Shown: piece by piece, positions 1-7,591 of the stretch
How positions within the stretch are numbered: position 1 is the first letter of the stretch
Layout of the letters: every line of letters begins with the position of its first letter
Origin: DASUBV01 sp035763085
Lineage (GTDB): Bacteria > Actinomycetota > Actinomycetes > Streptosporangiales > Streptosporangiaceae
Length of the DNA: 19,201 nucleotides
Direction: 5' to 3'
Assembly (NCBI GenBank): GCA_035763085.1
Contig: DASUBV010000359.1
Location: 1-19,201 of the forward strand
Program-made: the position numbers and the translations under genes
The notes under the pieces: generated by a model
Databases searched by the model: none
The model's input: the letters and a program-made list of their open reading frames with translations, nothing else
What the model was told of the DNA's origin: nothing

Positions 1-990
1 GAGGACCTGTCCTTCCAGGCCACGCTGGGCCCGCTGGCCGCCGCCGCGCCCCGGTTCACGTCGCTCAGCGCGGCCGCCGCATCGCTGCTGCCTGCCGTCC
101 CGGCGCCGGGCGGCACGCCCGCCTCCGGCACCGGCGCCTCCGGCAATCCTGCCCCCGGAGCTCCTGCGTCCGGGCCGGCCGGGGCGGCACCTAGGCCTGT
201 GTTCACCACGCTGGCCGGCGGCCTCGGGTCGCTGCCGCCGCGGCTGGCGGCCGCGTCGGGCGCCGAGATCCGGACCCGGGCTACCGTCCGGGAGCTGGCC
301 AGGACCCCCGGAGGGTGGCGGCTGACCATCGGCTCGGCGCACGCGCCGCAGTGGCTGGACGCCGACGCCGTCATCCTCGCGCTGCCCGCCCGGCCCGCCA
401 GCCGCTTGCTCAGCGGGGTCCCCGGCGTGGCCGGGGCGGCCGCGGCGCTGGCCGAGATCCGGTACGCCAGCATGGCCATCGTCACCCTGGCCTACCCCGG
501 GGCGGCCTTCACCACCCCGCCCGCGGGCAGCGGCTTCCTGGTCCCGGCCGTGGACGGGCACGCGGTCAAGGCGGTGACCTTCGCGACCGCCAAGTGGCCG
601 CACCTGCGCGCCGGAACGGCCGGTGACGGCGCTGCGGGCCTGCACATCGTCCGCTGCTCGGTGGGCCGGCTGGGCGAGGAGGCAGTACTGCAGCGCGACG
701 ACGCCGAGCTGGCTGACCTGGCCGCCGCGGACCTGGCCGCCGCCGCCGGCGTGCGGGGCCGCCCGGCGGAAGCCCGGGTGACCCGGTGGGGCGGCGGGCT
801 GCCCCAGTACAGCGTCGGTCACCTGGACCGGGTGGCCCGGATCCGGGCGGGCGTCGCGGCGCTGCCCGGCCTGGCCGTCTGCGGTGCTGCCTACGACGGT
901 GTCGGCATCCCGGCCTGCATCTCCTCAGCGCGGCTGGCGGTCAGCCAGGTGCTCGGGCACCTGCAGGCCAGCCATGCTGCCGTCCCGTGA
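1..990 (+). CDS. hemY: Coproporphyrinogen/protoporphyrinogen III oxidase, C-terminal part (5' end outside window)
   Basis: The frame is open from base 1 and gives 329 residues of an FAD-dependent porphyrinogen oxidase. In Gram-positive bacteria this family (HemY, also called CgoX) oxidises coproporphyrinogen III to coproporphyrin III. Family hallmarks are the VFTTLAGGLGSLP segment (from codon 199), which follows a low-complexity Ala/Pro/Gly linker, and the C-terminal FAD-contact segment AVCGAAYDGVGIPACISSAR just before the stop. The N-terminal dinucleotide-binding GxGxxG lies upstream of the window, so the true start is not visible. The linker (about residues 26-66) is longer and more Pro/Gly-rich than usual. 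The identification is firm; which porphyrinogen is the substrate is inferred from hemQ lying downstream at 5741. Confidence 0.9.
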   Translation, partial: EDLSFQATLGPLAAAAPRFTSLSAAAASLLPAVPAPGGTPASGTGASGNPAPGAPASGPAGAAPRPVFTTLAGGLGSLPPRLAAASGAEIRTRATVRELARTPGGWRLTIGSAHAPQWLDADAVILALPARPASRLLSGVPGVAGAAAALAEIRYASMAIVTLAYPGAAFTTPPAGSGFLVPAVDGHAVKAVTFATAKWPHLRAGTAGDGAAGLHIVRCSVGRLGEEAVLQRDDAELADLAAADLAAAAGVRGRPAEARVTRWGGGLPQYSVGHLDRVARIRAGVAALPGLAVCGAAYDGVGIPACISSARLAVSQVLGHLQASHAAVP

Positions 991-1038
991 CCGTCCCCTG
1001 ATCCCGGCGACCGCCCGCACGGCGACGTGCCGGCGGCC

Positions 1039-1053
1039 GGGCCGGGGCGGCCC
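1039..1053. terminator. Possible small GC hairpin between convergent hemY and DUF3040 genes
   Basis: GGGCCG-GGG-CGGCCC forms a 6-bp perfect stem with a 3-nt loop in the 97-nt gap between two convergent genes. There is no T-tract on either side. The position suits a bidirectional terminator, but short GC palindromes are common by chance at this base composition. Confidence 0.3.
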
Positions 1054-1087
1054 ACCTAACCCGGGCGGCGCCCGCTCACCTGATGCC

Positions 1088-1426
1088 TCAGCCGCCCCCC
1101 GTCACGTCCGCGGCCGGGGCCTCGTGGCAGGTGGCCACCCGGACCGCGGCCGCCCCCGCGGCCACCCGGCCGGCCGGGAACGGGGGGCACGGGGTGTTCG
1201 GGGTCAGCAGGGCGGCCACCAGGGCGCCGACGACGGCCGTCACGATCAGCCCGATCAGCAGCGCTGACCGCGGCAGCCGGGCCGAGATTGTCTCGGTGAC
1301 GGGCATGGCCTCCGGCGCGGTGAGCCGGGTGAATGTCGTGAACAGGGACTTAAGCTGCGGATCGTTTTCCAGCAGGCGCAGCTCGATCTCATCCAGGGTG
1401 TGCTGCTGCCGCGCTGGCAGGCTCAC
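1088..1426 (-). CDS. DUF3040-like small single-pass membrane protein
   Basis: The 112-aa protein starts at GTG 1426, preceded by a GGGGGA ribosome-binding site about 8 nt upstream. The N-terminus (SLPARQQHTLDEIELRLLEN) resembles the actinobacterial DUF3040 pattern, in which an 'L...E...L..IE..L...DP' helix precedes one or more membrane segments. One clear transmembrane helix lies at about residues 54-75 (SALLIGLIVTAVVGALVAALL). The tail is Ala/Gly/Pro-rich with two cysteines (about 80 and 100). Function is unknown for the family. It lies 95 nt downstream of the acetamidase stop on the same strand and could be co-transcribed with it. The same strand stays open in this frame as far as 2095, but that extension is antisense read-through of the acetamidase region. 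Family assignment rests on the N-terminal pattern only. Confidence 0.7.
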   Translation of the reverse strand: MSLPARQQHTLDEIELRLLENDPQLKSLFTTFTRLTAPEAMPVTETISARLPRSALLIGLIVTAVVGALVAALLTPNTPCPPFPAGRVAAGAAAVRVATCHEAPAADVTGGG

Positions 1427-1521
1427 CGGTCTGTCCCCCGCATCCCCGAGTACTACCCCGGAAAGGCTAAAGAAACAGGTCAGCGCGGTTCCGGAAATGC
1501 CAGGGGGCGGCCGGGGCCCGG

Positions 1522-2445
1522 TTAGCCCGCCACGCCGTCGGGCAGCACCGCGTGCACGCCCCAGGTCTGGTTGGCGACCTGGGTCACGCGCAGGTCCACG
1601 CAGGTGCTGGCCAGGGCCAGCGCGGTGGCCTTGTCCAGGTCGAAGATCGCCTGCATCCAGATGACCATGGCGTCCAGGGCGTCGCCCATCGCCGCGTTCA
1701 GGTCGGCACTGAAGCCGAAGGTGATCCGCCCGGCGGGGGTCTCGGCGTGAATGCCGGGCACCGGCCGCTCGCTGACCAGGTCGAGCACCGCCTCGGTGGT
1801 CATCCCGCACTCGATGGCCGTGCCGCCGACCTCGCCGTCGCCCTGCGCCGCATGGCCGTCGCCGAGGTAGAGCAGGGCGCCCGGCACGGTTACCGGCAGG
1901 TACAGCGTCGACCCGGCGACCAGGTCCCGGCAGTCGATGTTCCCGCCGCCCTGAGCCCGCGGCGGGACAGTCGAGTGCTCGCCCGGCTCGTCCGGGGGCA
2001 TCCCCATGACGCCCAGGAACGGCGCCAGCGCGCGGGTGAAGCCGCGGTCGCACTTGCCCTGCCCGGCGTCGGGATCCAGGTCCCACAGCAGCCACGACGG
2101 CGGGCCGCCGGCCAGCCCCAGCCGCTGCGTCACCGGGGTGTCCCGGCCCGCGGCGACGGTAAAGCCCCAGGCATCGGGGCGCAGCGCGATCAGCCGCAGG
2201 GCCAGCGTGTCGCCGGGCCGGGCACCGCGCACCGCGATCGGCCCGGTCAGGCAGTGCCCGCGCAGCCCGGGGATCAGCTGTGGCTGCGACTCGCCGGGGA
2301 CGGTCTGCCGGGCGAGGTGCCCGGCGGCATCCAGGGACCGCACCACGACCGTGTCGCCCGGTGCCACGGTCAGGACGGGGGAGTGCTCGCGGCTGAGCAC
2401 GTCGGCGGTGGTCCCGGGCTCCGGTTCTAGCTGGTGCTTCGTCAT
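1522..2445 (-). CDS. Acetamidase/formamidase family protein
   Basis: This is a 307-aa member of the FmdA/AmdA family, which hydrolyses short-chain amides such as formamide or acetamide to ammonia and the acid. The family core is intact: the GGGNIDCRDL metal/active-site strand, followed by GSTLYLPVTVPGALLYLGDGHAAQ (first 20 positions are the substrate-pocket strand) and the GDGEVGGTAIE segment. Length matches the usual 300-320 aa. I chose ATG 2445 (MTKHQLEPEPG); the frame stays open to 2616 but the added residues look like translated intergenic DNA. The gene is divergent from the glycerophosphotransferase at 2674. The likely role is nitrogen scavenging in the cytoplasm. The actual amide substrate cannot be told from sequence. 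Confidence 0.88.
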   Translation of the reverse strand: MTKHQLEPEPGTTADVLSREHSPVLTVAPGDTVVVRSLDAAGHLARQTVPGESQPQLIPGLRGHCLTGPIAVRGARPGDTLALRLIALRPDAWGFTVAAGRDTPVTQRLGLAGGPPSWLLWDLDPDAGQGKCDRGFTRALAPFLGVMGMPPDEPGEHSTVPPRAQGGGNIDCRDLVAGSTLYLPVTVPGALLYLGDGHAAQGDGEVGGTAIECGMTTEAVLDLVSERPVPGIHAETPAGRITFGFSADLNAAMGDALDAMVIWMQAIFDLDKATALALASTCVDLRVTQVANQTWGVHAVLPDGVAG

Positions 2446-2673
2446 GTGCCGATTGTGGCCGATATCGCCCGCCGCGGGCCAGGCCGGTCCGCGGCGGGCG
2501 TGCGGTACGGCCGGAACCCGGTCATGAACCGCTTGCACCGGACTGATCACGGGATGTGTAACGAAAGATGACCGAGAGGCAAAGAACAGGCAAATAGACT
2601 CTCGCCATTGTGCCAATTCGCTGGTCCGGCCCCGGCCGGGGATGCCTGCCTCCGGGTACCGAGGGAGTGATAC
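2446..2673. other. Divergent intergenic region, AT-richer, probable promoter zone
   Basis: These 228 nt separate the divergent acetamidase and glycerophosphotransferase genes. Positions about 2550-2605 are clearly less GC-rich than the flanks (GTGTAACGAAAGATGACC and CAAATAGACTCTC), as expected of a promoter or operator zone. No convincing -35/-10 pair or known operator could be fixed by eye. A GGGAG ribosome-binding site at 2663-2667 serves the GTG at 2674. Confidence 0.4.
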
Positions 2674-4746
2674 GTGCAGCTAGGCCGCCGGCACATCAGC
2701 CGGCTCGTCACCAGGTCAGCGGCCACCTGCCTGCTGGCCAGCTACCCGCTGCTCATCGTGGTGGCGCTGCTGCCCGGCCGGCCGCCGGCCCGGCCGCTGG
2801 CCTGCTGGCTGTTCGCGGCGGTGGCCCTGGTCAGCTACCTGGCCGAGGCGTTCGCGGCGCGCCGGCTGCCGTTTTTGTCCCATCTGCTGACCGGGGTGCA
2901 GGTGCAGCTCCCGCTGCGGTTCGCCTTCCGCGAGCTCGCGCTGATCATCCTGCTGATCCGGGCGCTGCCGCCCGACCCGGCGCGGCTGGGGCTGTTCGCC
3001 GGCGGACTGCTCGGCCTGCACGTGCTGCGGGGGGTCTACGGGGCGCTGGTGGTCTACGTGAGCCGGCACCGGAAGATGCCGGTGGTGACCCGCAATATCG
3101 ATCTCAGCGAGCTGCGCATCCCGGACGCCCCGCCGCGGCTGCTGATCGCCGACCACTGCCGCAAGATGCTGCACCTGGACGTGGCCCCGCTGGCCGGCGG
3201 GCTGGCCTGGGCGCTCACCGGCGACTACGTCTGGGGGCTGGCCGGCGTTGCGCTCGGGCTGGCGGTGGGCCTGGCCGGCTGCGCCCTGATCGCCGTGCAG
3301 GCCCGGCGCAACGCCCACCTGGGCAGCCCGGCGCAGGTGCTGGAGACGGTGAGCCGGCAGCTGCGCGAGCGCCGCCCGGAGGTCGTCTTGTACTTCGCCG
3401 GGTCCCGGAACTCGGCCTATCAGCTCAACATGTGGCTGACCACGCTGGGCCGGCTGGACCGGCCGGCGGCCATCCTCATGCGCCAGCGGTGGATGGTGCC
3501 GATGCTGGGGCCGACGAGCCTGCCGGTGGTGTGCATCGACACGATGCCCGACCTGGCCAGGTTCGCGCTGACTACGGTGCGGGTCGCGCTGTTCTCCAAC
3601 AACTCGGCCAAGAACCTGCACGTGCTGCGGATGCCGGGCATCACGCAGGTGTTCATCAACCACGGCGACAGCGACAAGCCGGCGAGCGTCAACCCGTTCG
3701 CCAAGGCCTATGACCGAGTGTGGGTGGCCGGCCCGGCCGGCCGGGACCGCTACCGGCGGGCCGGGGTCGGGGTGCGCGACGAGGACATCACCGAGGTCGG
3801 GCGGCCGCAGCTGGAGGACATCAGCGCGGACTTGCCCGCGGCGCCGGGCCGGCTGCGCACGGTGCTGTACGCGCCGACGTGGGAGGGCTGGGGCGAGGAG
3901 GTCGCCAACACCTCGCTGGCCAAGATGGGGCTGCGCCTGGTCACCGCCCTGCTGCAGTGCGACCCGCAGGTCCGGCTGATCTACAAGCCGCACCCGCTGA
4001 CCGGCGGCCGCGCTGCCCGGCTGCGCCGGGCGCACCAGGCGATCGTGGCCCGCATCGAGGCGGCTAACCGCGCCCGACCGGCCGGCCCCGATCCGCAGGC
4101 CGCCGGCGAGCTGCGGCGCATCGAGGCCCGGCTGCGCGAGCTGACCGGCGACGGGCAGATCCCGGACAGCCCCGGCACCCGCGGCGGCGGTGCCACCGAC
4201 TACGCCATGCTGTCCCGCGACAGCATGGCCGACCCGGCCCGCGACGCCGAATGGCAGCGGCTGCTGCGCGACTGGGAGGACGCCTACTGGCGGCTGCACG
4301 GCAGCCAGCGGCACCTGGTGGTGACCGGCCCGCGGCCCGCCCTGTACGACTGCTTCAGCCAGGCCGACCTGCTGATCACCGACGTGTCCAGCGTGCTGGC
4401 CGACTTCCTGGCCACCGGCCGCCCTTACGCGATCACCAACATCGATGACCGGCCGGCCGGGGAGTTCCGCCAGGAGTACCCCACCGCCGCTGCCGGCTAC
4501 CTGCTGGGCACCCGCTGCGCCGAGCTGCCCGAGATCCTCGCCCAGGCCGGGCTGGCCGGGGCCGACCGGCTGGCGGCGGCCCGCCAGGAACTGCGGCACT
4601 ACCTGCTCGGCCCGGACACGCCCGGGCCGCAGGCCCGCTTCAACGCGGCCATCGCCGCGCTGATCGAGGGGGGCAGCGGACCCGCCGGCGCGGGCGCCGC
4701 CACCATTCCGGCCGGCGCGACCCCGGCCGGCGGGGGAAGACGTTAA
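2674..4746 (+). CDS. Membrane-attached CDP-glycerol:glycerophosphate glycerophosphotransferase-like protein
   Basis: This 690-aa protein of the TagB/TagF (GT-B fold) family would transfer glycerophosphate or a related unit from a CDP-activated donor to a cell-wall polymer at the inner membrane face. Residues about 1-210 carry five or so hydrophobic segments (13-34, 41-61, 86-98, 105-130, 171-208). The catalytic half has the INHGDSDKP motif (His330), VGRPQLEDI, VLYAPTWEGWG, YKPHP (His440) and LLITDVSS (Asp570). The two histidines match the HG and HP motifs used for donor phosphate in TagF. Between KPHP and TDVSS lie about 130 residues, far more than in compact TagB proteins, including a charged helical stretch. 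GTG 2674 is chosen for the GGGAG ribosome-binding site about 6 nt upstream. The GDPD gene at 4890 acts on related chemistry. Polymer and acceptor are unknown. Confidence 0.85.
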   Translation: MQLGRRHISRLVTRSAATCLLASYPLLIVVALLPGRPPARPLACWLFAAVALVSYLAEAFAARRLPFLSHLLTGVQVQLPLRFAFRELALIILLIRALPPDPARLGLFAGGLLGLHVLRGVYGALVVYVSRHRKMPVVTRNIDLSELRIPDAPPRLLIADHCRKMLHLDVAPLAGGLAWALTGDYVWGLAGVALGLAVGLAGCALIAVQARRNAHLGSPAQVLETVSRQLRERRPEVVLYFAGSRNSAYQLNMWLTTLGRLDRPAAILMRQRWMVPMLGPTSLPVVCIDTMPDLARFALTTVRVALFSNNSAKNLHVLRMPGITQVFINHGDSDKPASVNPFAKAYDRVWVAGPAGRDRYRRAGVGVRDEDITEVGRPQLEDISADLPAAPGRLRTVLYAPTWEGWGEEVANTSLAKMGLRLVTALLQCDPQVRLIYKPHPLTGGRAARLRRAHQAIVARIEAANRARPAGPDPQAAGELRRIEARLRELTGDGQIPDSPGTRGGGATDYAMLSRDSMADPARDAEWQRLLRDWEDAYWRLHGSQRHLVVTGPRPALYDCFSQADLLITDVSSVLADFLATGRPYAITNIDDRPAGEFRQEYPTAAAGYLLGTRCAELPEILAQAGLAGADRLAAARQELRHYLLGPDTPGPQARFNAAIAALIEGGSGPAGAGAATIPAGATPAGGGRR

Positions 4747-4889
4747 CGGGAGCCCGGTAACGGGGCCCGGGCATCGGGAGCCCGGCCGCGCCGGCCGCGG
4801 CCTCCGCTCCCGCGCGCGGCTGAGGCTATCCTGCCCTCGCGGCGGTCGTCGCGAGCAACGACAGGCCACCGGCACGCGCAGGAGCACGG

Positions 4890-5672
4890 ATGATCTTCGC
4901 GGGGAAACCCACTGTTGTCGGGCATCGCGGCTTCGGCGCGGGTAAGCCCGGCGGCTATCCAGAGAACACGCTGGCTTCCTGCCAGGCTGCCCTGGACCAC
5001 GGGCTGACCTGGATCGAGCTGGACGTGCAGCGCAGCCGCGACGGCCAGCTGGTCGTCCGGCACGACCCGGTCACCCCGGACGGCGCCCTCGTGGTGTCCC
5101 GCACCGCCGCCGAGCTGGCCGCCGCGGGCATCGAGCCGTTCGCCGAGGTGATGGCGTGGCTGCCGCCCGGCGCGGGGGTCAACATCGACGTCAAGACGAT
5201 CGTCGAGGACGCCGCCGGCCCCGCCGGGCAGTGCACCGGCCCGCTGGTCGCAGCCGCGCTGCGCGAGCTGGCCGGGACGCGCCCGCTCCTGGTCACCTCG
5301 TTCGACCCGGCGCTGATGGTTTACCTGCGCGACCTGGCCCTGCCCGGCATCGGACTCGGCCTGATCACCGCGCAGCGCTACCCGGCCAGGCACGCGCTGC
5401 CGGCCGCGCGGGGCCTCGGCCTGGCGGCGCTGAGCATGCACGCGGGCTCGTTCGGGCTGCAGCACGACGGGCCGCGCGCGGAGGGCCGCCCGCCCGCCGA
5501 GCTGATCGAGCGGGCCCACCAGGCTGGGCTCGAGGTCATGGCCTGGTGCCCCGGGCCTGCGGACGCGGCCCGGCTGGCGGCCGCCGGGATTGACGCGGTG
5601 TGCGTCAACGACGTCCCCGGAGTCCTGGCCGCCGTGGCGGCTGCCCCGGCCGCCGGGCCGGCCGCGCGATAG
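4890..5672 (+). CDS. Glycerophosphodiester phosphodiesterase (GDPD family)
   Basis: This 260-aa TIM-barrel enzyme would hydrolyse glycerophosphodiesters to glycerol-3-phosphate and an alcohol. The catalytic set is visible: His12-Arg13 in GHRGFG, PENT at 24-27, Glu43 and Asp45 in WIELDVQ, and His58 in VVRHDP. Lys201-type C-terminal features are replaced by EVMAWCPGPADAARLAAAGIDAVCVNDV, the usual closing strand of the barrel. There is no signal peptide, so it is cytoplasmic. ATG 4890 follows an AGGAG site (4879-4883). It lies 143 nt behind the glycerophosphotransferase in the same direction; together they suggest making and breaking down glycerophosphate polymers or recycling lipid head groups. 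Substrate is not resolvable. Confidence 0.9.
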   Translation: MIFAGKPTVVGHRGFGAGKPGGYPENTLASCQAALDHGLTWIELDVQRSRDGQLVVRHDPVTPDGALVVSRTAAELAAAGIEPFAEVMAWLPPGAGVNIDVKTIVEDAAGPAGQCTGPLVAAALRELAGTRPLLVTSFDPALMVYLRDLALPGIGLGLITAQRYPARHALPAARGLGLAALSMHAGSFGLQHDGPRAEGRPPAELIERAHQAGLEVMAWCPGPADAARLAAAGIDAVCVNDVPGVLAAVAAAPAAGPAAR

Positions 5673-5673
5673 C

Positions 5674-5717
5674 CCGCAGGCCCGGCGGAGGGGACCGACC
5701 CGCGGGCCGGCCTGCGG
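5674..5717 (+). terminator. Hairpin between GDPD and hemQ (terminator or leader hairpin)
   Basis: CCGCAGGCC(C)GGC at 5674-5686 pairs with GCCGGCCTGCGG at 5706-5717: a 12-bp stem with a single bulged C and a 19-nt loop. It begins right after the GDPD stop and ends a few nt before the GGGGGA site at 5725-5730 that serves hemQ. It could terminate the GDPD transcript or modulate hemQ read-through. No U-tract follows. Confidence 0.5.
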
Positions 5718-5740
5718 CGGCGCGGGGGGACAATGGGCTC

Positions 5741-6502
5741 ATGGCAGGCAACGACACCGCTGACCGCGACCAGGTCAGCCCGGAGGACGTCCGGCTGAAG
5801 GCGCGCGACCTTAACCAGCTCATCCGTTACACGATGTGGTCGGTATTCCGGGTGTCCGGCCCGGCCGCGCTCGACGGCGCGGCAGCGCAGGTCACGAGCG
5901 GCCGGCCGGGCCTGGCCGCGGAGGTCAGCGAGCTGTGCCAGCACGCCGCGGGCAAGGACGTGGTCACCCGCGGCTGCTACGACACCCAGGGCCTGCGGGC
6001 CGGCGCGGACTACATGTTCTGGTGGACCGCGCCGTCTGCCGATGACCTGCAGGAGATGTACGCGCGGTTCCGCCGCACCGGCCTGGGCCGGGCCAGCGAG
6101 CCGGTCTGGTCGGCGATGGCCATACACCGCCCGGCCGAGTTCAACAAGAGCCACATCCCGGCGTTCCTCGCCGGCGAGGCGCCGAAGAACTACGTCTGCG
6201 TCTACCCGTTCGTCCGGTCCTATGAGTGGTACCTGCTCGACGACGGCGAGCGGCGGCAGATGCTGGCCGAGCACGGGATGATGGCCCGCGAGTACCCCGA
6301 CGTCCGGGCCAACACGGTGCCCAGCTTCGCGCTGAACGACTACGAGTGGGTGCTGGCGTTCGAGGCTGATGAGCTGCACCGGATCGTGGACCTGATGCGG
6401 CACCTGCGCGGCGCGCGGGCCCGGCTGCACACCCGGGTCGAGATCCCCTTCTACACCGGCCGCCGCAAGCCGGTCAGTGAGCTGCTGGCCGCGCTTCCGT
6501 GA
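5741..6502 (+). CDS. hemQ: Coproheme decarboxylase HemQ (ChdC)
   Basis: This 253-aa chlorite-dismutase-fold enzyme would carry out the last step of the coproporphyrin-dependent heme pathway, decarboxylating coproheme to heme b with peroxide. Key residues are present with the spacing described for actinobacterial enzymes: distal His138 (KSHIPAF), catalytic Tyr155 (VYPF) 17 residues later and proximal heme-ligand His178 (AEHGMMAREYPD) 23 residues after that, equal to His118/Tyr135/His158 of the Corynebacterium diphtheriae enzyme. The closing VEIPFYTGRR motif is also typical. The frame is open to 5600, but ATG 5741 (MAGNDTAD) sits behind GGGGGA and fits family length. Its stop overlaps the next gene's GTG by 4 nt. 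In many actinobacteria hemQ directly follows hemY; here about 4.7 kb separates them. Confidence 0.95.
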   Translation: MAGNDTADRDQVSPEDVRLKARDLNQLIRYTMWSVFRVSGPAALDGAAAQVTSGRPGLAAEVSELCQHAAGKDVVTRGCYDTQGLRAGADYMFWWTAPSADDLQEMYARFRRTGLGRASEPVWSAMAIHRPAEFNKSHIPAFLAGEAPKNYVCVYPFVRSYEWYLLDDGERRQMLAEHGMMAREYPDVRANTVPSFALNDYEWVLAFEADELHRIVDLMRHLRGARARLHTRVEIPFYTGRRKPVSELLAALP

Positions 6503-7476
6503 GGCTGCTGTTCGGCCGCGAGCGCTTCACCGCGGAGCTGAGCTGGACCGGCATCGGCGCGCTGCTGCCCGGCTGGGAGATCCGCAGCTGCCATCCGGCG
6601 GCGGTCGCCGAGCACCTGGACGGCGTCGACGCGATCTGCCCGTTCGGGGCGCGGATCGACGCGACCGTGCTGCATGACGGCTCGTTCGGCTTCGTCCAGC
6701 AGTTCGGCGTCGGCCTGGAGCGGGTCGACGTCGAGACCGCGACGGGCCTGGGGGTGTGGGTCTCGCGCATTCCGGGCGCGGCGGGCGGCAACGCCGACAG
6801 CGTCGCCGAGCTGGCCATGCTGCACCTGCTCGCGCTGACCCGGCGGCTGGAGGACGCCCGCGCCACGCTCGCGGCCGGGCACTGGGAACAGCGCCCGACT
6901 GGCCGGTCGCTGGCCGGCGCCACGGTGCTCATCGTCGGGCTCGGCGCCATCGGCGAGGCGCTGGCCGCCCGGCTGGCCCCGTTCGGCGTGCGGCTGCTGG
7001 GCGTGCGCGCGCACCCGGAGCGGGGCGGGCCGGAGCCGGTCAGCCAGGTCGGCGGCCCGGCCGGCCTGCCCGGGCTGCTCGGCCAGGCCGACGCGGTGGT
7101 GTGCTGCGCGATGTTCGACCACGAGACCGCGGGCATGTTCGACGCTGCCGCCTTCGCCGCGATGCGGCCCGGCGCGCTGTTCATCAACGTGGCCAGGGGC
7201 GGCCTGGTCGACGAGCCGGCCCTGCTGGCCGCCCTGGAGTCGGGGCAGGTCGGCGGGGCGGGCCTGGACGTGCACGCCACCGAGCCCGCCGACCCGGGCT
7301 CGGCGCTGCTGCGCCACCCGCGGGTGCTGGCCACCCCGCACGTCGGCGGCCTGACCGACGTGATGTTCCGCCGCACCAGCGAGGTGTTCGCGCAGAACGT
7401 GCTGCGCTGGGCGGCAGGCGGCCAGCCCCGCTGGGCGGTCAACGCCCCTGCCTTCCGCCGGGCCAGCGATAGCTAA
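6499..7476 (+). CDS. D-isomer-specific 2-hydroxyacid dehydrogenase
   Basis: This 325-aa protein reduces 2-oxo acids or oxidises D-2-hydroxyacids with a nicotinamide cofactor. The Rossmann motif GLGAIG is at 147-152, and the Arg/Glu/His catalytic triad is intact: Arg233 (NVARGGLVDE), Glu262 (HATEPAD) and His281 (TPHVGG). After the second Rossmann strand the sequence reads LLGVRAHPE, with Arg170 in place of the acidic residue typical of NAD-specific members, so NADP(H) is plausible (inference). The GTG start at 6499 overlaps the hemQ stop (GTGA), implying translational coupling. A direct role in heme metabolism is not established. Substrate is unknown; glyoxylate/hydroxypyruvate reductase-like activity is one possibility. 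Confidence 0.88.
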   Translation: MRLLFGRERFTAELSWTGIGALLPGWEIRSCHPAAVAEHLDGVDAICPFGARIDATVLHDGSFGFVQQFGVGLERVDVETATGLGVWVSRIPGAAGGNADSVAELAMLHLLALTRRLEDARATLAAGHWEQRPTGRSLAGATVLIVGLGAIGEALAARLAPFGVRLLGVRAHPERGGPEPVSQVGGPAGLPGLLGQADAVVCCAMFDHETAGMFDAAAFAAMRPGALFINVARGGLVDEPALLAALESGQVGGAGLDVHATEPADPGSALLRHPRVLATPHVGGLTDVMFRRTSEVFAQNVLRWAAGGQPRWAVNAPAFRRASDS

Positions 7477-7527
7477 CGACGGCGGGGCCCTATCTTTTGT
7501 ATTTCGTGATCTTGCGGCGGTCGCGCG

Positions 7528-7549
7528 CGAAGGTTAAGAAAGGGTGAAC
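7528..7549 (-). promoter_or_regulatory. Candidate PHO box (PhoP direct repeat) upstream of the secreted phosphatase gene
   Basis: Read on the minus strand, the site is GTTCACCCTTT followed directly by CTTAACCTTCG, two 11-nt units. The actinomycete PHO-box core is GTTCACC repeated every 11 nt; unit one matches 7/7 and unit two 5/7. It lies 42 nt upstream of the phosphatase ATG (7592), where phosphate-starvation control would make sense. The orientation is opposite to the gene. Match is by eye only. Confidence 0.5.
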
Positions 7550-7591
7550 AATTGGATTAGCCGAGCTTGGGCTGGCAAGCGGGAGGTATTG

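Noticed and set aside
2557..2573. GlnR-like box (GTAAC-6-TGACC) upstream of the acetamidase
   Set aside because: The first half resembles a GlnR site and nitrogen control would fit the enzyme, but the second half does not match GAAAC and no second pair is present. Too weak to annotate.
4748..4790. Repeated GGGAGCCCGG in the gap before the GDPD gene
   Set aside because: Two copies 30 bp apart in a very GC-rich spacer; likely chance, with no matching structure or promoter context.
2716..4887. 723-residue open frame on the minus strand
   Set aside because: It lies antisense to the glycerophosphotransferase, is made of Arg/Gln/Pro/Gly/Ala-rich low-complexity sequence, and has no family motif. 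It is a high-GC shadow frame.
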